Notes under the pieces: generated by a model
Seen by the model: the letters and a program-made list of their open reading frames with translations, nothing else
Told to the model about the DNA's origin: nothing
The model's database searches: none
Shown here: positions 37,328 through 46,641 of the stretch, piece by piece
Layout of the letters: each line of letters begins with the position of its first letter
Position numbering within the stretch: position 1 is the stretch's first letter
NCBI GenBank assembly: GCA_937960895.1
Contig: CALCJD010000061.1
Location: forward strand, 1-64,000
Direction: 5' to 3'
DNA: 64,000 nt
Origin: an uncultured Spartobacteria bacterium
Lineage (GTDB): Bacteria; Verrucomicrobiota; Verrucomicrobiia; Chthoniobacterales; Terrimicrobiaceae
Translations under genes and position numbers: made by a program

Positions 37328-38178
37328 AAACCGCTCCCAGCAAATATCTTTTGACCGGCCTCGTGGTGGTCCTGGCCATCGTGGCCGCGCTCCTGATGTA
37401 TGCGCGGTATGTGGACCGTCCCTGGACCCGTGACGCCCAGGTCCGCGCCAACATTGTGGGCATTGCCCCGCGGGTGGAGGGGCCGATCATCAACATCCCG
37501 ATCAAGGACAATCAGCCGGTGAAAAAAGGCGATCTCCTGTTCGAGATTGATCCGTCCACCTACGAGGCGGCGCTCAACAATGCCGCAGCCAAACTCAAGC
37601 AGGCCCAGGCGGCGGAGATCCAGGCCAAGCAGGAACTGGAGCGCCAGACGACCCTCTACGAAACCAAGGTCACGGATCTGCGTGATCTGCAGAATGCCCA
37701 GGATGCCTATGCGGCGGCGGTGGCGAACACGGCGGCGGCAATGGCGACTCTGAAAAACGCCGAGCTGAATCTGTCCTACACGAAGGTTTACGCGCCGGTG
37801 GACGGCTACATGACCAACATGAACACGAGCCTGGGACAGTACGTGAACGAGGGCCAGCAGTTGCTGGCGCTCGTGGATGCGAGTTCGTTCTGGATCGCGG
37901 CCTATTTCAAGGAAACCCAGCTCCAACACGTCCAGGTCGGCCGCAAGGCCAGGATCACCCTGATGGGACACGAGTCGGAGCCTTTCGAGGGCGAGGTGGT
38001 CAGCGTGGCGTGGGGAATCTTCCTGCAGGATGGCGCCACAGTGGACCTGCTTCCCGAAGTGAGCCAGACGATCGACTGGATTCGCCTGCCGAACCGCTTC
38101 CCCGTGCGCGTGCAGGTCACCGGAAAACCGCCCGTGCCGCTGCGCATCGGCCAGACGGCCTCGGTGTCGCTGCAGTAG
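37324..38178 (+). CDS. HlyD/EmrA-type membrane fusion protein (AaeA-like)
   Basis: This 284-residue periplasmic adaptor of an efflux pump has an N-terminal membrane anchor (LLTGLVVVLAIVAALLMYA). Next come the lipoyl half-motifs (VRANIVGIAPRVEGPIINIP and YTKVYAPVDGYMTNMNTSLG), a coiled-coil hairpin rich in Ala and Gln (about 90-150), and a beta-barrel with FWIAAYFKETQLQHVQVG. The GTG at 37324 overlaps the stop of the DUF1656 gene. The pump (FUSC or MFS) and outer-membrane channel normally encoded beside it are absent; the next gene is lysA on the other strand. Confidence 0.85.
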   Translation: MKTAPSKYLLTGLVVVLAIVAALLMYARYVDRPWTRDAQVRANIVGIAPRVEGPIINIPIKDNQPVKKGDLLFEIDPSTYEAALNNAAAKLKQAQAAEIQAKQELERQTTLYETKVTDLRDLQNAQDAYAAAVANTAAAMATLKNAELNLSYTKVYAPVDGYMTNMNTSLGQYVNEGQQLLALVDASSFWIAAYFKETQLQHVQVGRKARITLMGHESEPFEGEVVSVAWGIFLQDGATVDLLPEVSQTIDWIRLPNRFPVRVQVTGKPPVPLRIGQTASVSLQ

Positions 38179-38256
38179 CCGGGCCCGGGATGAAAACCGG
38201 GCCGCCACACCTTCCGGGGGACGGAACGGGAGCCCCGGCGGGACTCCCTCCGGTCC

Positions 38257-39546
<1,290 letters not shown>

Positions 39547-39589
39547 CCGCCGAAAATGGAGGCAAGGCGGCGGGCGTGTCAATCGGATG

Positions 39590-40429
39590 CTAATCGGTGA
39601 GACGCACCGTGGCGCCGGCCGGCACATTGACAAACCGGCCGTCGACCTTGAGGGTGACGGTCAGCGCGCTCGGATTGTGGGCGGAGGCCAGGTTGGCTGC
39701 GATCACGATCCGCCGGCGGGCCTCCTCGTAGTCGAAAAGTTCGATGTTGGTGCAATACCAGACGTCGGGTTTGCCGGAGAGCGGCTTGTAGATGCGTTCC
39801 AGGCCGGCCCAGTCGTCGCGCTTTTGGAACTCGAACCCATGCCCCCAGACGAAAAAGACGCCGGAATAGTGCGGATCGTCGTATCGGGCGGCGAACCGTT
39901 CCGGCACGGTGGGATCCGTGGCGTATTGGTGCGCCGTTGTGGGCCAGGCGAGGGGATCCCGGGGAGGAAAACAGCGCGGGGCGTTCTCGCAGGTGCGGCA
40001 ATAGACGATGCCCAGGCTCCGCAGCAAATCGGCCACCCGCTGGTCGTAGCTGCCGTAGGGATAGGCCATGCCCCGGACCGGATAGCCCACGAGGTCTTCC
40101 AGAGCCCGCCGGTCGTCGAGAACCTCCCGGGCGATCTGCGAGGCGTCGAGGCGGGGGAGGTGCGGGTGGGTGACGGTATGGATGGCGACTTCGTGGCCCT
40201 CATAGAGCGAGGCCACTTCGGACGCGTCGAGTTTGGCGAAGGTGTTGTCCGGCGGCCGGACGCCCGTGCGCCCGAGCTTTCCCGAGTTCAGATTGAAGGT
40301 GCCTTTGAGGCCCCACTCGTTGAAGGCCGCGACAATGCGGCGATCAAAGGTGTCTCCATCGTCAAAGCTGGTCGTGACGGCGATGCGTTTGCCGCCGGGG
40401 AAGGGAGGGATTTCAACAAGGCCGGGCAT
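39590..40429 (-). CDS. Polysaccharide deacetylase (NodB homology) family protein
   Basis: This 279-residue carbohydrate esterase-4-type protein has metal and catalytic residues in TTSFDDG (Asp23, Asp24) and in the HTVTHPHL block (two His). Later blocks are AYPYGSYDQ and WGHGFEF. It removes N- or O-acetyl groups from sugars or peptidoglycan. No signal peptide is visible, so it is probably cytoplasmic. It lies between the alpha-E gene and lysA in a continuous run on the minus strand. Confidence 0.82.
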   Translation of the reverse strand: MPGLVEIPPFPGGKRIAVTTSFDDGDTFDRRIVAAFNEWGLKGTFNLNSGKLGRTGVRPPDNTFAKLDASEVASLYEGHEVAIHTVTHPHLPRLDASQIAREVLDDRRALEDLVGYPVRGMAYPYGSYDQRVADLLRSLGIVYCRTCENAPRCFPPRDPLAWPTTAHQYATDPTVPERFAARYDDPHYSGVFFVWGHGFEFQKRDDWAGLERIYKPLSGKPDVWYCTNIELFDYEEARRRIVIAANLASAHNPSALTVTLKVDGRFVNVPAGATVRLTD

Positions 40430-40465
40430 GTTGGGGAAGGGAGGGAAAAAACAGGGAGACGCCTT

Positions 40466-41431
40466 TTATTCATCCATCCACTGGCAATACGTTTTCCGGA
40501 TGGCGTCGGCGATCTCGTTGAGGCGGAGCTGCGTCTGGTCGAGGAACTGGTGCAGGCCGGTCTGGAAGACCGAGCCGATCGTGGTGTAGTCGAGGTTCGA
40601 GCGGAGCAGTCCGGAAAGCCGTTCGGCTTCGGTGCTGAAATGGTTTTTTTCGCACCCCGAGATCCGGTGCAGCGAGGTGTCGAGATTGTCCACGCAGAAG
40701 CGGATCGAACGCGGAAACTGATCGTGCAGGATGAGGAACTCCGCGACCTGCCAGCCGGAGACCTGGCCGACGTAACTTTTCAGATACGCCTCGAGTCCGC
40801 TGCAGGAGCGCAACACCGCCATCCACTGCGTGATGTCGACGTGCCCGCCGACCTGTTCGCCGCTGGGCAGGAGGATGTGGTATTTCATGTCAAGTACGCG
40901 CGAGGTCGAGTCGGCGCGCTCGAGGTATTTGCCGATCTGAATGAAATCCCAGCCCTCCCCGTGCGTCATGGTCGCGTCGGTCGTGCCCTGGAAGGCGTGA
41001 AGCTGATCGACGAGACGACGGTAAAAATCAATGGGACTGTCGTAAAAATCCGCCTTCGCCCGGCCGTCGCGCAGGTAGAGGAAGGTCCGGTTGAGCTGTT
41101 CCCACATCTCGCTGGAGATCTGCTCGCGCACGGTGCGGGCGTTTTCGCGGGCGATGGAAATGCAGGAATAGATGGCGTTCGGATTCCGTTTTTCAAAGGT
41201 GACAAAATCCATCACCGTGTCGGGCGTCACCGCGTCGTGGATCTTGCTGAAGAGCTCCTGGTCCTCCAGCGTGGCCAGCACCGGCTGCCAGTGCTGCTGG
41301 ATGGAGAGGGCCGTCTGGTCCTCGAAATCGAGCATGAGCTGCATGTTGACGTCGAGGATGCGGGCGTTGGTTTCGGCCCGCTCGATGTAGCGGCTCAACC
41401 AAAAACAGGAATCGGCGACTCGACTTAGCAT
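40466..41431 (-). CDS. Alpha-E domain protein (DUF403)
   Basis: This 321-residue, almost wholly helical protein opens MLSRVADSCFWLSRYIERAE, the family signature. Further blocks are ENARTVREQISSEMWEQLN and GWDFIQIGKYLERADSTSRV. Alpha-E proteins occur with circularly permuted ATP-grasp proteins in many bacteria and are predicted to help in making or attaching short peptides; no reaction is established. It starts 13 bases after the ATP-grasp stop codon, the usual order for this pair. Confidence 0.92.
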   Translation of the reverse strand: MLSRVADSCFWLSRYIERAETNARILDVNMQLMLDFEDQTALSIQQHWQPVLATLEDQELFSKIHDAVTPDTVMDFVTFEKRNPNAIYSCISIARENARTVREQISSEMWEQLNRTFLYLRDGRAKADFYDSPIDFYRRLVDQLHAFQGTTDATMTHGEGWDFIQIGKYLERADSTSRVLDMKYHILLPSGEQVGGHVDITQWMAVLRSCSGLEAYLKSYVGQVSGWQVAEFLILHDQFPRSIRFCVDNLDTSLHRISGCEKNHFSTEAERLSGLLRSNLDYTTIGSVFQTGLHQFLDQTQLRLNEIADAIRKTYCQWMDE

Positions 41432-41444
41432 GCTCGGGATGGAT

Positions 41445-42950
41445 TCAATTCACGCTCACGGGACCCTGACTCTGGCTCTGTCCGTCGGACACGGCGGCCT
41501 CCGGGGCCATGTCCTCGTCCAGCACCCAGGTGTCCTTGCTGCCCCCGCCCTGGCTGGAGTTCACGACCAGCGAACCCTTGCGCAGCGCCACCCGCGTGAG
41601 GCCGCCAGGAATGATGCTGATTTTTTCGCCGCTGAGAATGTAGGGCCGCAGATCGATGTGCCGGCCCTCCGTGCGGCCGTCGCAGAAGGACGGACAGCGG
41701 GAAAGGCTGATGACGGGCTGGGCGATGTATCCGCGGGGATCGGCCTGGATGGCCTGCCGGAATTTTTCGATCTGTTCCTTTGTCGCCTGCGGACCGATGA
41801 TCATGCCGTAGCCGCCGCTTTCGTTGGCGGCCTTCACGACCAGTTTGTCGAGGTTTTCCAGGACGTATTTGCGGTCGCTGTCGTCGGCGGTGAGATAGGT
41901 CTCCACGTTCGGAAGGATGGGATCCTCACCGAGGTAGAACTTGATCATGCGCGGCACGTAATAATACGTCACCTTGTCGTCCGCCACACCCGTGCCGATC
42001 GCGTTGGCGAGATTCACGTTGCCCTTGCGGTAGGCTTCCATGATGCCCGGCACGCCGAGCACGGAATCCTTGCGGAAGACGGTGGGGTCGATGAAATCGT
42101 CGTCGATGCGCCGGTAGATCACGTCGACCTGCTTGAGCCCCTTGGTCGTCTTCATGAAGACGCGGGCGTCCTTCACCACCAGGTCGCTGCCGGTGACAAT
42201 TTCGATGCCCATGGAACGGGCCAGGAAGGAATGCTCGAAATAGGCGGAATTGTAGATTCCGGGCGTGAGCACGACGACCGTCGGATCGGGATTTTCGTGC
42301 GGGGCGACATAACGCAGCGCGGCGAGCAGGTCCTGGGTGTAACGGTCCACCGGCCGGACCGAATACTTGGAGAACAGCTTGGGAAAGACCCTCTTCATCG
42401 CCTGGCGGTTCTCCAGCACATAGGAGACGCCGGACGGACAGCGTCCGTTGTCCTCCAGGACGGTGTACACCCCCTGGCGGTCCCGGATGAGATCGGTGCC
42501 GCAGATGTGGATGTAAATGTCCCGCGGGACATCAAACCCCATCAGCTCGGGCCGAAAATGTTTGGCGCCGAGAATGATTTCCTCGGGAATGATCTTCTCC
42601 CTGAGGATGCGCTGCTCGTGGTAGACGTCGTGCAGGAACATGTTCAGCGCGGTGAGGCGCTGGATGAGTCCGCGCTCGACATGTTCCCATTCGCGGGCCG
42701 GAATGATGCGGGGAATGAGGTCGAAGGGAAAGATGCGCTCGGTGCCCTCGTCGCCGCTGTAGACCGTGAAGGTGATGCCCTGATTCAGGTAGGATTTTTC
42801 GGCGAGCTCGCGTTTCCGCTCGAACTCCCCGGGATCCATCTCCCGAAACCTCCGGGCCAGGAGTTCGTAGTGCGGGCGGACGACCCCGGGGGCGGAAAAC
42901 ATTTCATCGAAAAAATCCCCGACCTCGTAATCCTTAAACAGCCCGTTCAT
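41445..42950 (-). CDS. Circularly permuted type 2 ATP-grasp protein
   Basis: This 501-residue protein has the DUF404/DUF407 architecture. Recognisable blocks are the N-terminal GITFTVYSGDEGTERIFPFD, TVLEDNGRCPSGVSYVLENR, TPGIYNSAYFEHSFLARSMG, VVKAANESGGYGMIIGP and GGLTRVALRKGSLVVNSSQG. ATP-grasp enzymes join a carboxylate to an amine through an acyl phosphate, so it is a predicted peptide or amide ligase. The transglutaminase-like and Ntn-hydrolase genes that often join this pair are not present. The tail after GGSKDTWVL is low-complexity. Confidence 0.92.
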   Translation of the reverse strand: MNGLFKDYEVGDFFDEMFSAPGVVRPHYELLARRFREMDPGEFERKRELAEKSYLNQGITFTVYSGDEGTERIFPFDLIPRIIPAREWEHVERGLIQRLTALNMFLHDVYHEQRILREKIIPEEIILGAKHFRPELMGFDVPRDIYIHICGTDLIRDRQGVYTVLEDNGRCPSGVSYVLENRQAMKRVFPKLFSKYSVRPVDRYTQDLLAALRYVAPHENPDPTVVVLTPGIYNSAYFEHSFLARSMGIEIVTGSDLVVKDARVFMKTTKGLKQVDVIYRRIDDDFIDPTVFRKDSVLGVPGIMEAYRKGNVNLANAIGTGVADDKVTYYYVPRMIKFYLGEDPILPNVETYLTADDSDRKYVLENLDKLVVKAANESGGYGMIIGPQATKEQIEKFRQAIQADPRGYIAQPVISLSRCPSFCDGRTEGRHIDLRPYILSGEKISIIPGGLTRVALRKGSLVVNSSQGGGSKDTWVLDEDMAPEAAVSDGQSQSQGPVSVN

Positions 42951-42999
42951 CGAATTGTCCCTTGTGTGTCAAACCACGGCCCTTTTGAAAAGCGGAAAG

Positions 43000-43533
43000 C
43001 TATGCAGCCAGCCTGGGGGCGGATTCAAAATCCGGCGTCCACGGTTCGGCCGCGCCGCCGAACTTCGGATAAATGAAGCGCGCGGACGTGGTCTTGTCGC
43101 GGGTCAGGCCGTGGGCCCTTCTCAGGCCCGCCTCGCGCAGGGTGAGGAGGGAGGCCAGTAAAATCTGACTGCCCAGCCCGCGGCTGCGGTATTCGTGCAC
43201 GATGCAGGGACCGGTGAGCAGGTGGTTCGGGGCGTCGTCCTCCGTATCCAGCACCGAACAGCCGATGATGCGGGAGCCGTGCAGGAGCACCAGGCGGCGG
43301 TATTTGGCGTCCTTGTCGAAGGCCGTGGCGATTTGCCTGCGAATGTTTTCCACGAAGGGGCTTTGCAGATTGCCCCATCCGGAATCCATGCTGAAGGCGC
43401 TGTAGGCGACCTTTTGGACGACATCCTCCTCATCCGGCGTCGCCTCGCGAAGCTGGAACGGCGAGGGGATCCCGCTTTCCGTCGAGGGAAGGTTCGTGAG
43501 GTCCCACGAAAAACGTAACCAGGTGGTGATCAT
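43000..43533 (-). CDS. GNAT-family N-acetyltransferase
   Basis: This 177-residue acyltransferase has the acetyl-CoA block EYRSRGLGSQILLASLLTLRE (pattern RxxGxG; quoted here as RSRGLGSQI) in its C-terminal half. It is preceded by the beta-strands LVLLHGSRIIGCSVLDTE. The acceptor is unknown: a small amine, a peptide or a protein. ATG 43533 was chosen because the upstream frame crosses the 32-residue membrane protein gene. It lies between that small gene and the ATP-grasp gene in the same run; a role in modifying the ATP-grasp product is possible. Confidence 0.78.
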   Translation of the reverse strand: MITTWLRFSWDLTNLPSTESGIPSPFQLREATPDEEDVVQKVAYSAFSMDSGWGNLQSPFVENIRRQIATAFDKDAKYRRLVLLHGSRIIGCSVLDTEDDAPNHLLTGPCIVHEYRSRGLGSQILLASLLTLREAGLRRAHGLTRDKTTSARFIYPKFGGAAEPWTPDFESAPRLAA

Positions 43534-43546
43534 GTGCGGCAGGAAA

Positions 43547-43645
43547 TCAGGACGGGTCGTTGTCCCTGCGACAGACCCACCAGACGCCCCCGAGGAGGGC
43601 GCCTGCCAAACCGACAAATGCCGTAAACGCCGCCAGATCAAACAT
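43547..43645 (-). CDS. 32-residue single-pass membrane protein
   Basis: An ATG at 43645 opens a 33-codon frame ending in TGA at 43547, 13 bases before the GNAT start. It encodes MFDLAAFTAFVGLAGALLGG followed by VWWVCRRDNDPS. This is one hydrophobic helix with a glycine-rich face, then a basic-aromatic boundary (WWVCRR) and a polar tail, so the C-terminus should face the cytoplasm. The design is that of small membrane proteins that tether or regulate partners. It would be the first gene after the sigma-54-like promoter. No ribosome-binding site is clear. Confidence 0.5.
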   Translation of the reverse strand: MFDLAAFTAFVGLAGALLGGVWWVCRRDNDPS

Positions 43646-43661
43646 AGACGCTCGGAGAATT

Positions 43662-43678
43662 GGCAATTCCCGTGCCAA
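43662..43678 (-). promoter_or_regulatory. Sigma-54-type promoter candidate
   Basis: Read on the minus strand the site is TTGGCACGGGAATTGCC. The sigma-54 consensus TGGCACG-N4-TTGCW is matched at 11 of 12 fixed positions, with the -24 GG and -12 GC pair correctly spaced. Transcription should start near 43651, only a few bases before the small membrane protein ATG and just upstream of the six-gene run. The site also reads as a TTGGCA/TGCCAA inverted repeat, so a repressor site is an alternative. Confidence 0.55.
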
Positions 43679-43700
43679 GTCAATCGTATTTCTCCGGGTT

Positions 43701-43718
43701 ATTCACAGAAATTCACAG
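43701..43718. repeat. Tandem ATTCACAG repeat
   Basis: ATTCACAG occurs at 43701-43708 and again at 43711-43718, ten bases apart, that is one helical turn. The pair lies between the sigma-54-like site and the start of the epimerase-like gene. It could be a direct-repeat operator for either direction. Confidence 0.3.
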
Positions 43719-43776
43719 GTTGCTTGGCCGATCCGTCGGGATTGACATCCGGCAGGAAAGGTTCCTGCATGACCTG

Positions 43777-44565
43777 GTGGAAGTTTTCCTTCATACGATT
43801 GCGCTGGAACCGGCCCGCTGGACCCCGAAAAAGGTTTCCCAGAATCTTTCGGTCCTTCTGCCCCGGATCGCCGGGGCGGGATTCCGGACGGTGGAAGTTT
43901 TCGAGCCGCATCTGGGCGGGGAGGCCGGGTGGCCGGAAATTCGGAATCTGCTGCGGGAATGCGGACTGAAACCGGCCATCCTGAGTTCCTATGTGAACCT
44001 GCTCACCCTGTCCGAGGAGGAACTGCCCCGGGCCGCCGACACCCTGGAAAAAACGCTGCGCTTCTTTGCGTTTTCCAAGGTGCGAATTTTTCCCGGTCCC
44101 CGGATCTCGCCGTCCGACGACGCGGCGGTGACGACGTTCACCCGCCGCCTCAGCTGGCTGGCCGGGCGGCTGGAGGGAATGGAAATCCTTCTCGAGACGC
44201 ATGACCTGTCCATCGCCGATGATCCGGACCGCATCGTCCGGGTGGTGCGCGACATCGGCGCCCCCCAGGTGGGATTGCTCTTTCAGCCGACCGTCTTCGA
44301 CGGGAAGAGCGAGCTTTTGCAGTTTGCCCGCCAGAAGGAATTCGTCCGGCATGTCCATTTGCAGAACCGGGACTCCGCCATGCGGTTTGTTCCCTTGGCC
44401 GAGGGTGTCACCCCGTGGAAAGCCATCCTGCGCGACCTTCCCGCGGGCGTGAACGCCTCGCTGGAATTTGTTCCCGCCGGGATTTGCCCGGAAGAGCAGT
44501 TCGACCTCGAGGCCGTGCTGGCCCAGGTGAAATCGGAAGCTGCTTTCGTCAGGCAGGGCGTCTGA
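43777..44565 (+). CDS. Sugar phosphate isomerase/epimerase-like barrel
   Basis: This is a TIM-barrel protein of about 262 residues. The N-terminal strand VFLHTIALEPARWTPKKV is followed by GFRTVEVFEPHLGGE, ILLETHDLSI, QVGLLFQPTVF and LEFVPAGICPEEQF. The Glu, Asp and His residues in these strands are the expected metal ligands. The start is uncertain: GTG 43777, preceded by AGGAAAGG, gives the normal family length. A TTG at 43660 would add 39 unlikely residues. It leads a plus-strand group with aldolase, dehydrogenase, lyxose isomerase and kinase, so it probably interconverts a sugar of that pathway. Confidence 0.75.
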   Translation: MEVFLHTIALEPARWTPKKVSQNLSVLLPRIAGAGFRTVEVFEPHLGGEAGWPEIRNLLRECGLKPAILSSYVNLLTLSEEELPRAADTLEKTLRFFAFSKVRIFPGPRISPSDDAAVTTFTRRLSWLAGRLEGMEILLETHDLSIADDPDRIVRVVRDIGAPQVGLLFQPTVFDGKSELLQFARQKEFVRHVHLQNRDSAMRFVPLAEGVTPWKAILRDLPAGVNASLEFVPAGICPEEQFDLEAVLAQVKSEAAFVRQGV

Positions 44566-44590
44566 TCCGACGGATCCCGCGGCTCTTTCG

Positions 44591-44631
44591 TTGACAGAGA
44601 TGATCGATTTAATATAAAACAATCAAAATCG
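44591..44631 (+). promoter_or_regulatory. Sigma-70 promoter with operator-like inverted repeat
   Basis: TTGACA (44591-44596), 16 bases, then TATAAA (44613-44618) make a near-consensus promoter 27 bases before the aldolase ATG. CGATTT (44605-44610) and AAATCG (44626-44631) form an inverted repeat that straddles the -10 box. The DeoR-type regulator at 48247-49005 is the natural candidate to bind here. Confidence 0.65.
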
Positions 44632-44644
44632 CTCATCCGCTGTC

Positions 44645-45475
44645 ATGAAAGTCTTCCGCCTCAACCGACTGTTTAATGCCAGGTCCAACCGATGTTTCGA
44701 TGTCGCCATCGATCACGGTTTTTTCAACGAGTACGGATTCCTGGCGGGCATTGAGGACATTCACGCGGCGATTACGACGCTGGTGGAGGCGGGACCGGAT
44801 GCGATCCAGTTGACGGTGGGGCAGGCGCCCATCCTGCAGTCGATTCCCGGACGCCGGAAACCGTCCCTGGTTCTCCGGACCGACGTGGCCAATGTCTACG
44901 GGAAGGATCTTCCCCGGACGCTTTTCAGCCGGATGATCGAAAATCCGGTCGAGCAGGCGCTTCGCCTCGATGCGGCCTGCGTGGTGGTGAATCTTTTCCG
45001 CATCCCCGATCAGCCGGAGGTGTCCGATCAATGCATTCAGAACATTCTGAGAATCAAACCGGACTGTGACCGCTACGGCATGCCCCTGATGATTGAGCCG
45101 CTGGTGTTTCAGCCCAATGCGAAGGCCGGGGGGTACATGGTGGACGGGGATCCGGAGAAAATCCTGCCTCTGGTGCGGCAGGCGGTGGAATTGGGGGCGG
45201 ACATCATCAAGGCGGATCCCACCGATGATGTGGGTGTGTACCACAGGGTGGTGCAGATTGCCGGGCGCATTCCCGTGCTCGTGCGCGGGGGCGGCAAGGC
45301 GCCGGATCGCGAGATCCTCGAGCGCACCGAGCGGTTGATCCAACAGGGGGCCGCGGGAATCGTGTACGGACGCAATGTCATCCAGCATGCGAATCCGGCC
45401 GGCATGACCCGCGCCCTGATGGCCATCGTGCATGATGGGGCGACGGCGGCCGACGCGGTGAAATTTCTGGCCTGA
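44645..45475 (+). CDS. Class I aldolase of the DhnA/LsrF family
   Basis: This 276-residue TIM barrel cleaves a sugar phosphate through a lysine Schiff base. The opening RCFDVAIDHGFF carries the conserved Asp-His. The Schiff-base lysine is most likely in GADIIKADPTDDVG. The phosphate-binding Gly-rich loops PVLVRGGGKAPD and AAGIVYGRNVIQH follow. Relatives act on fructose-1,6-bisphosphate, on 1-phosphate ketoses or as LsrF-type thiolases. With a PfkB kinase and a ketose-forming isomerase in the same run, cleavage of a ketose phosphate is the best reading. Confidence 0.85.
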   Translation: MKVFRLNRLFNARSNRCFDVAIDHGFFNEYGFLAGIEDIHAAITTLVEAGPDAIQLTVGQAPILQSIPGRRKPSLVLRTDVANVYGKDLPRTLFSRMIENPVEQALRLDAACVVVNLFRIPDQPEVSDQCIQNILRIKPDCDRYGMPLMIEPLVFQPNAKAGGYMVDGDPEKILPLVRQAVELGADIIKADPTDDVGVYHRVVQIAGRIPVLVRGGGKAPDREILERTERLIQQGAAGIVYGRNVIQHANPAGMTRALMAIVHDGATAADAVKFLA

Positions 45476-45482
45476 GCCCGCC

Positions 45483-46604
45483 ATGGAAACGGCCAGAATC
45501 GGAATCATTGGAGGCGGCCTGATGGGCCGCGAAGTGGCCGCTGCGCTCGGGCGCTGGTTTGTCCTCGACAACTTTCCCGTCCGCGCCGAACTGACCGCCG
45601 TCTGCGACCTTTCCGGGAAGGCGCGGGAATGGTTTCGGCAGATCCCCACGGTTCGATTGCTGACCGCGGACCATCACGAGCTCCTGGCCAGTGCGGACGT
45701 TGACGTCGTCTATGTCGCGGTGCCTCACAATCTGCACGAGGCGATCTATCTCGACGTGCTGAAAGCCGGAAAGGATCTCTTTGCGGAGAAGCCTTTTGGC
45801 ATTGATCTGGCGGCGGCCAGGAGGATTGCCGCCGCCGCGGCGGAGTCCGGCCGCTTTGTGCGCTGCAGCTCCGAGTTTCCGTTCCTGCCCGGCGTCCAGC
45901 GGGCCTATGCCCTGGCCCGCGAAGGGCGGCTGGGCAGGCTGCTTGAAGTGCGCTCCGGATTTCACCACAGCAGCGACCTCGATCCGGCCAAGCCGGTCAA
46001 TTGGAAACGCCAGGTGAAAACCTGCGGGGAGATCGGGGTGATGGGGGACCTGGGCATGCACACCGTGCATGTTCCGTTCCGTCTGGGATGGTTCCCCAAA
46101 CGCGTTTACGCCCAGCTCCAGAAGGTCTATCACGAACGCCCCGATGGAAAGGGAGGCATGGTGCCCTGCGACACGTGGGACAATGCGCTTTTGCACACCG
46201 AATTCGAGTTCGGGGGCGGCGAGGTGCCGATGCGTTTTGAGATGAAACGCCTCGCGCCAGGGGAAACCAACACGTGGTTCCTGGAGATCCTCGGAACCGA
46301 CGGCGGTGTCAAATACAGCACCAAGGAACCCAAGACCCTCTGGACGTTCCGGCGCGGCGGGGAGCAGGTCTGGCAGCGCACGGATCTCGGATTTCACGGG
46401 CCGTTTCCCACCATCACCGGAGCCATTTTCGAACCCGGGTTTCCCGACTGTTTCCTGCAAATGTGGGCTTCCTACCTGGCGGAACGGGCCGGCCGGCTGG
46501 ACGGACGCTTCGGCTGTGTCACCCCCGGGGAGGCGGTCCGCAGTCACGAGCTTTTTGCCGCCGCCCTGGCCTCCCACCGGTCGAAAAGCGCGGTCGCCCT
46601 TTGA
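45483..46604 (+). CDS. Gfo/Idh/MocA-family sugar dehydrogenase
   Basis: This 373-residue NAD(P)-dependent oxidoreductase has the Rossmann motif GIIGGGLMGREVAAAL and the family EKP block LFAEKPFGIDLAAAR. A C-terminal beta-sheet substrate domain carries MGDLGMHTVHVPFRLGWFPK. It oxidises or epimerises a sugar or cyclitol; the exact one is unknown. It starts 7 bases after the aldolase stop and 37 bases before the lyxose isomerase. Confidence 0.88.
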   Translation: METARIGIIGGGLMGREVAAALGRWFVLDNFPVRAELTAVCDLSGKAREWFRQIPTVRLLTADHHELLASADVDVVYVAVPHNLHEAIYLDVLKAGKDLFAEKPFGIDLAAARRIAAAAAESGRFVRCSSEFPFLPGVQRAYALAREGRLGRLLEVRSGFHHSSDLDPAKPVNWKRQVKTCGEIGVMGDLGMHTVHVPFRLGWFPKRVYAQLQKVYHERPDGKGGMVPCDTWDNALLHTEFEFGGGEVPMRFEMKRLAPGETNTWFLEILGTDGGVKYSTKEPKTLWTFRRGGEQVWQRTDLGFHGPFPTITGAIFEPGFPDCFLQMWASYLAERAGRLDGRFGCVTPGEAVRSHELFAAALASHRSKSAVAL

Positions 46605-46641
46605 ATCGATTGTCGTTCAGCCAAAAAATTCTCCCGCCCCC

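Noticed and set aside
38179..38215. GGCCCGG/CCGGGCC hairpin between the HlyD gene and lysA
   Set aside because: It may help end transcription but lacks a T-run on either strand; too weak to call a terminator.
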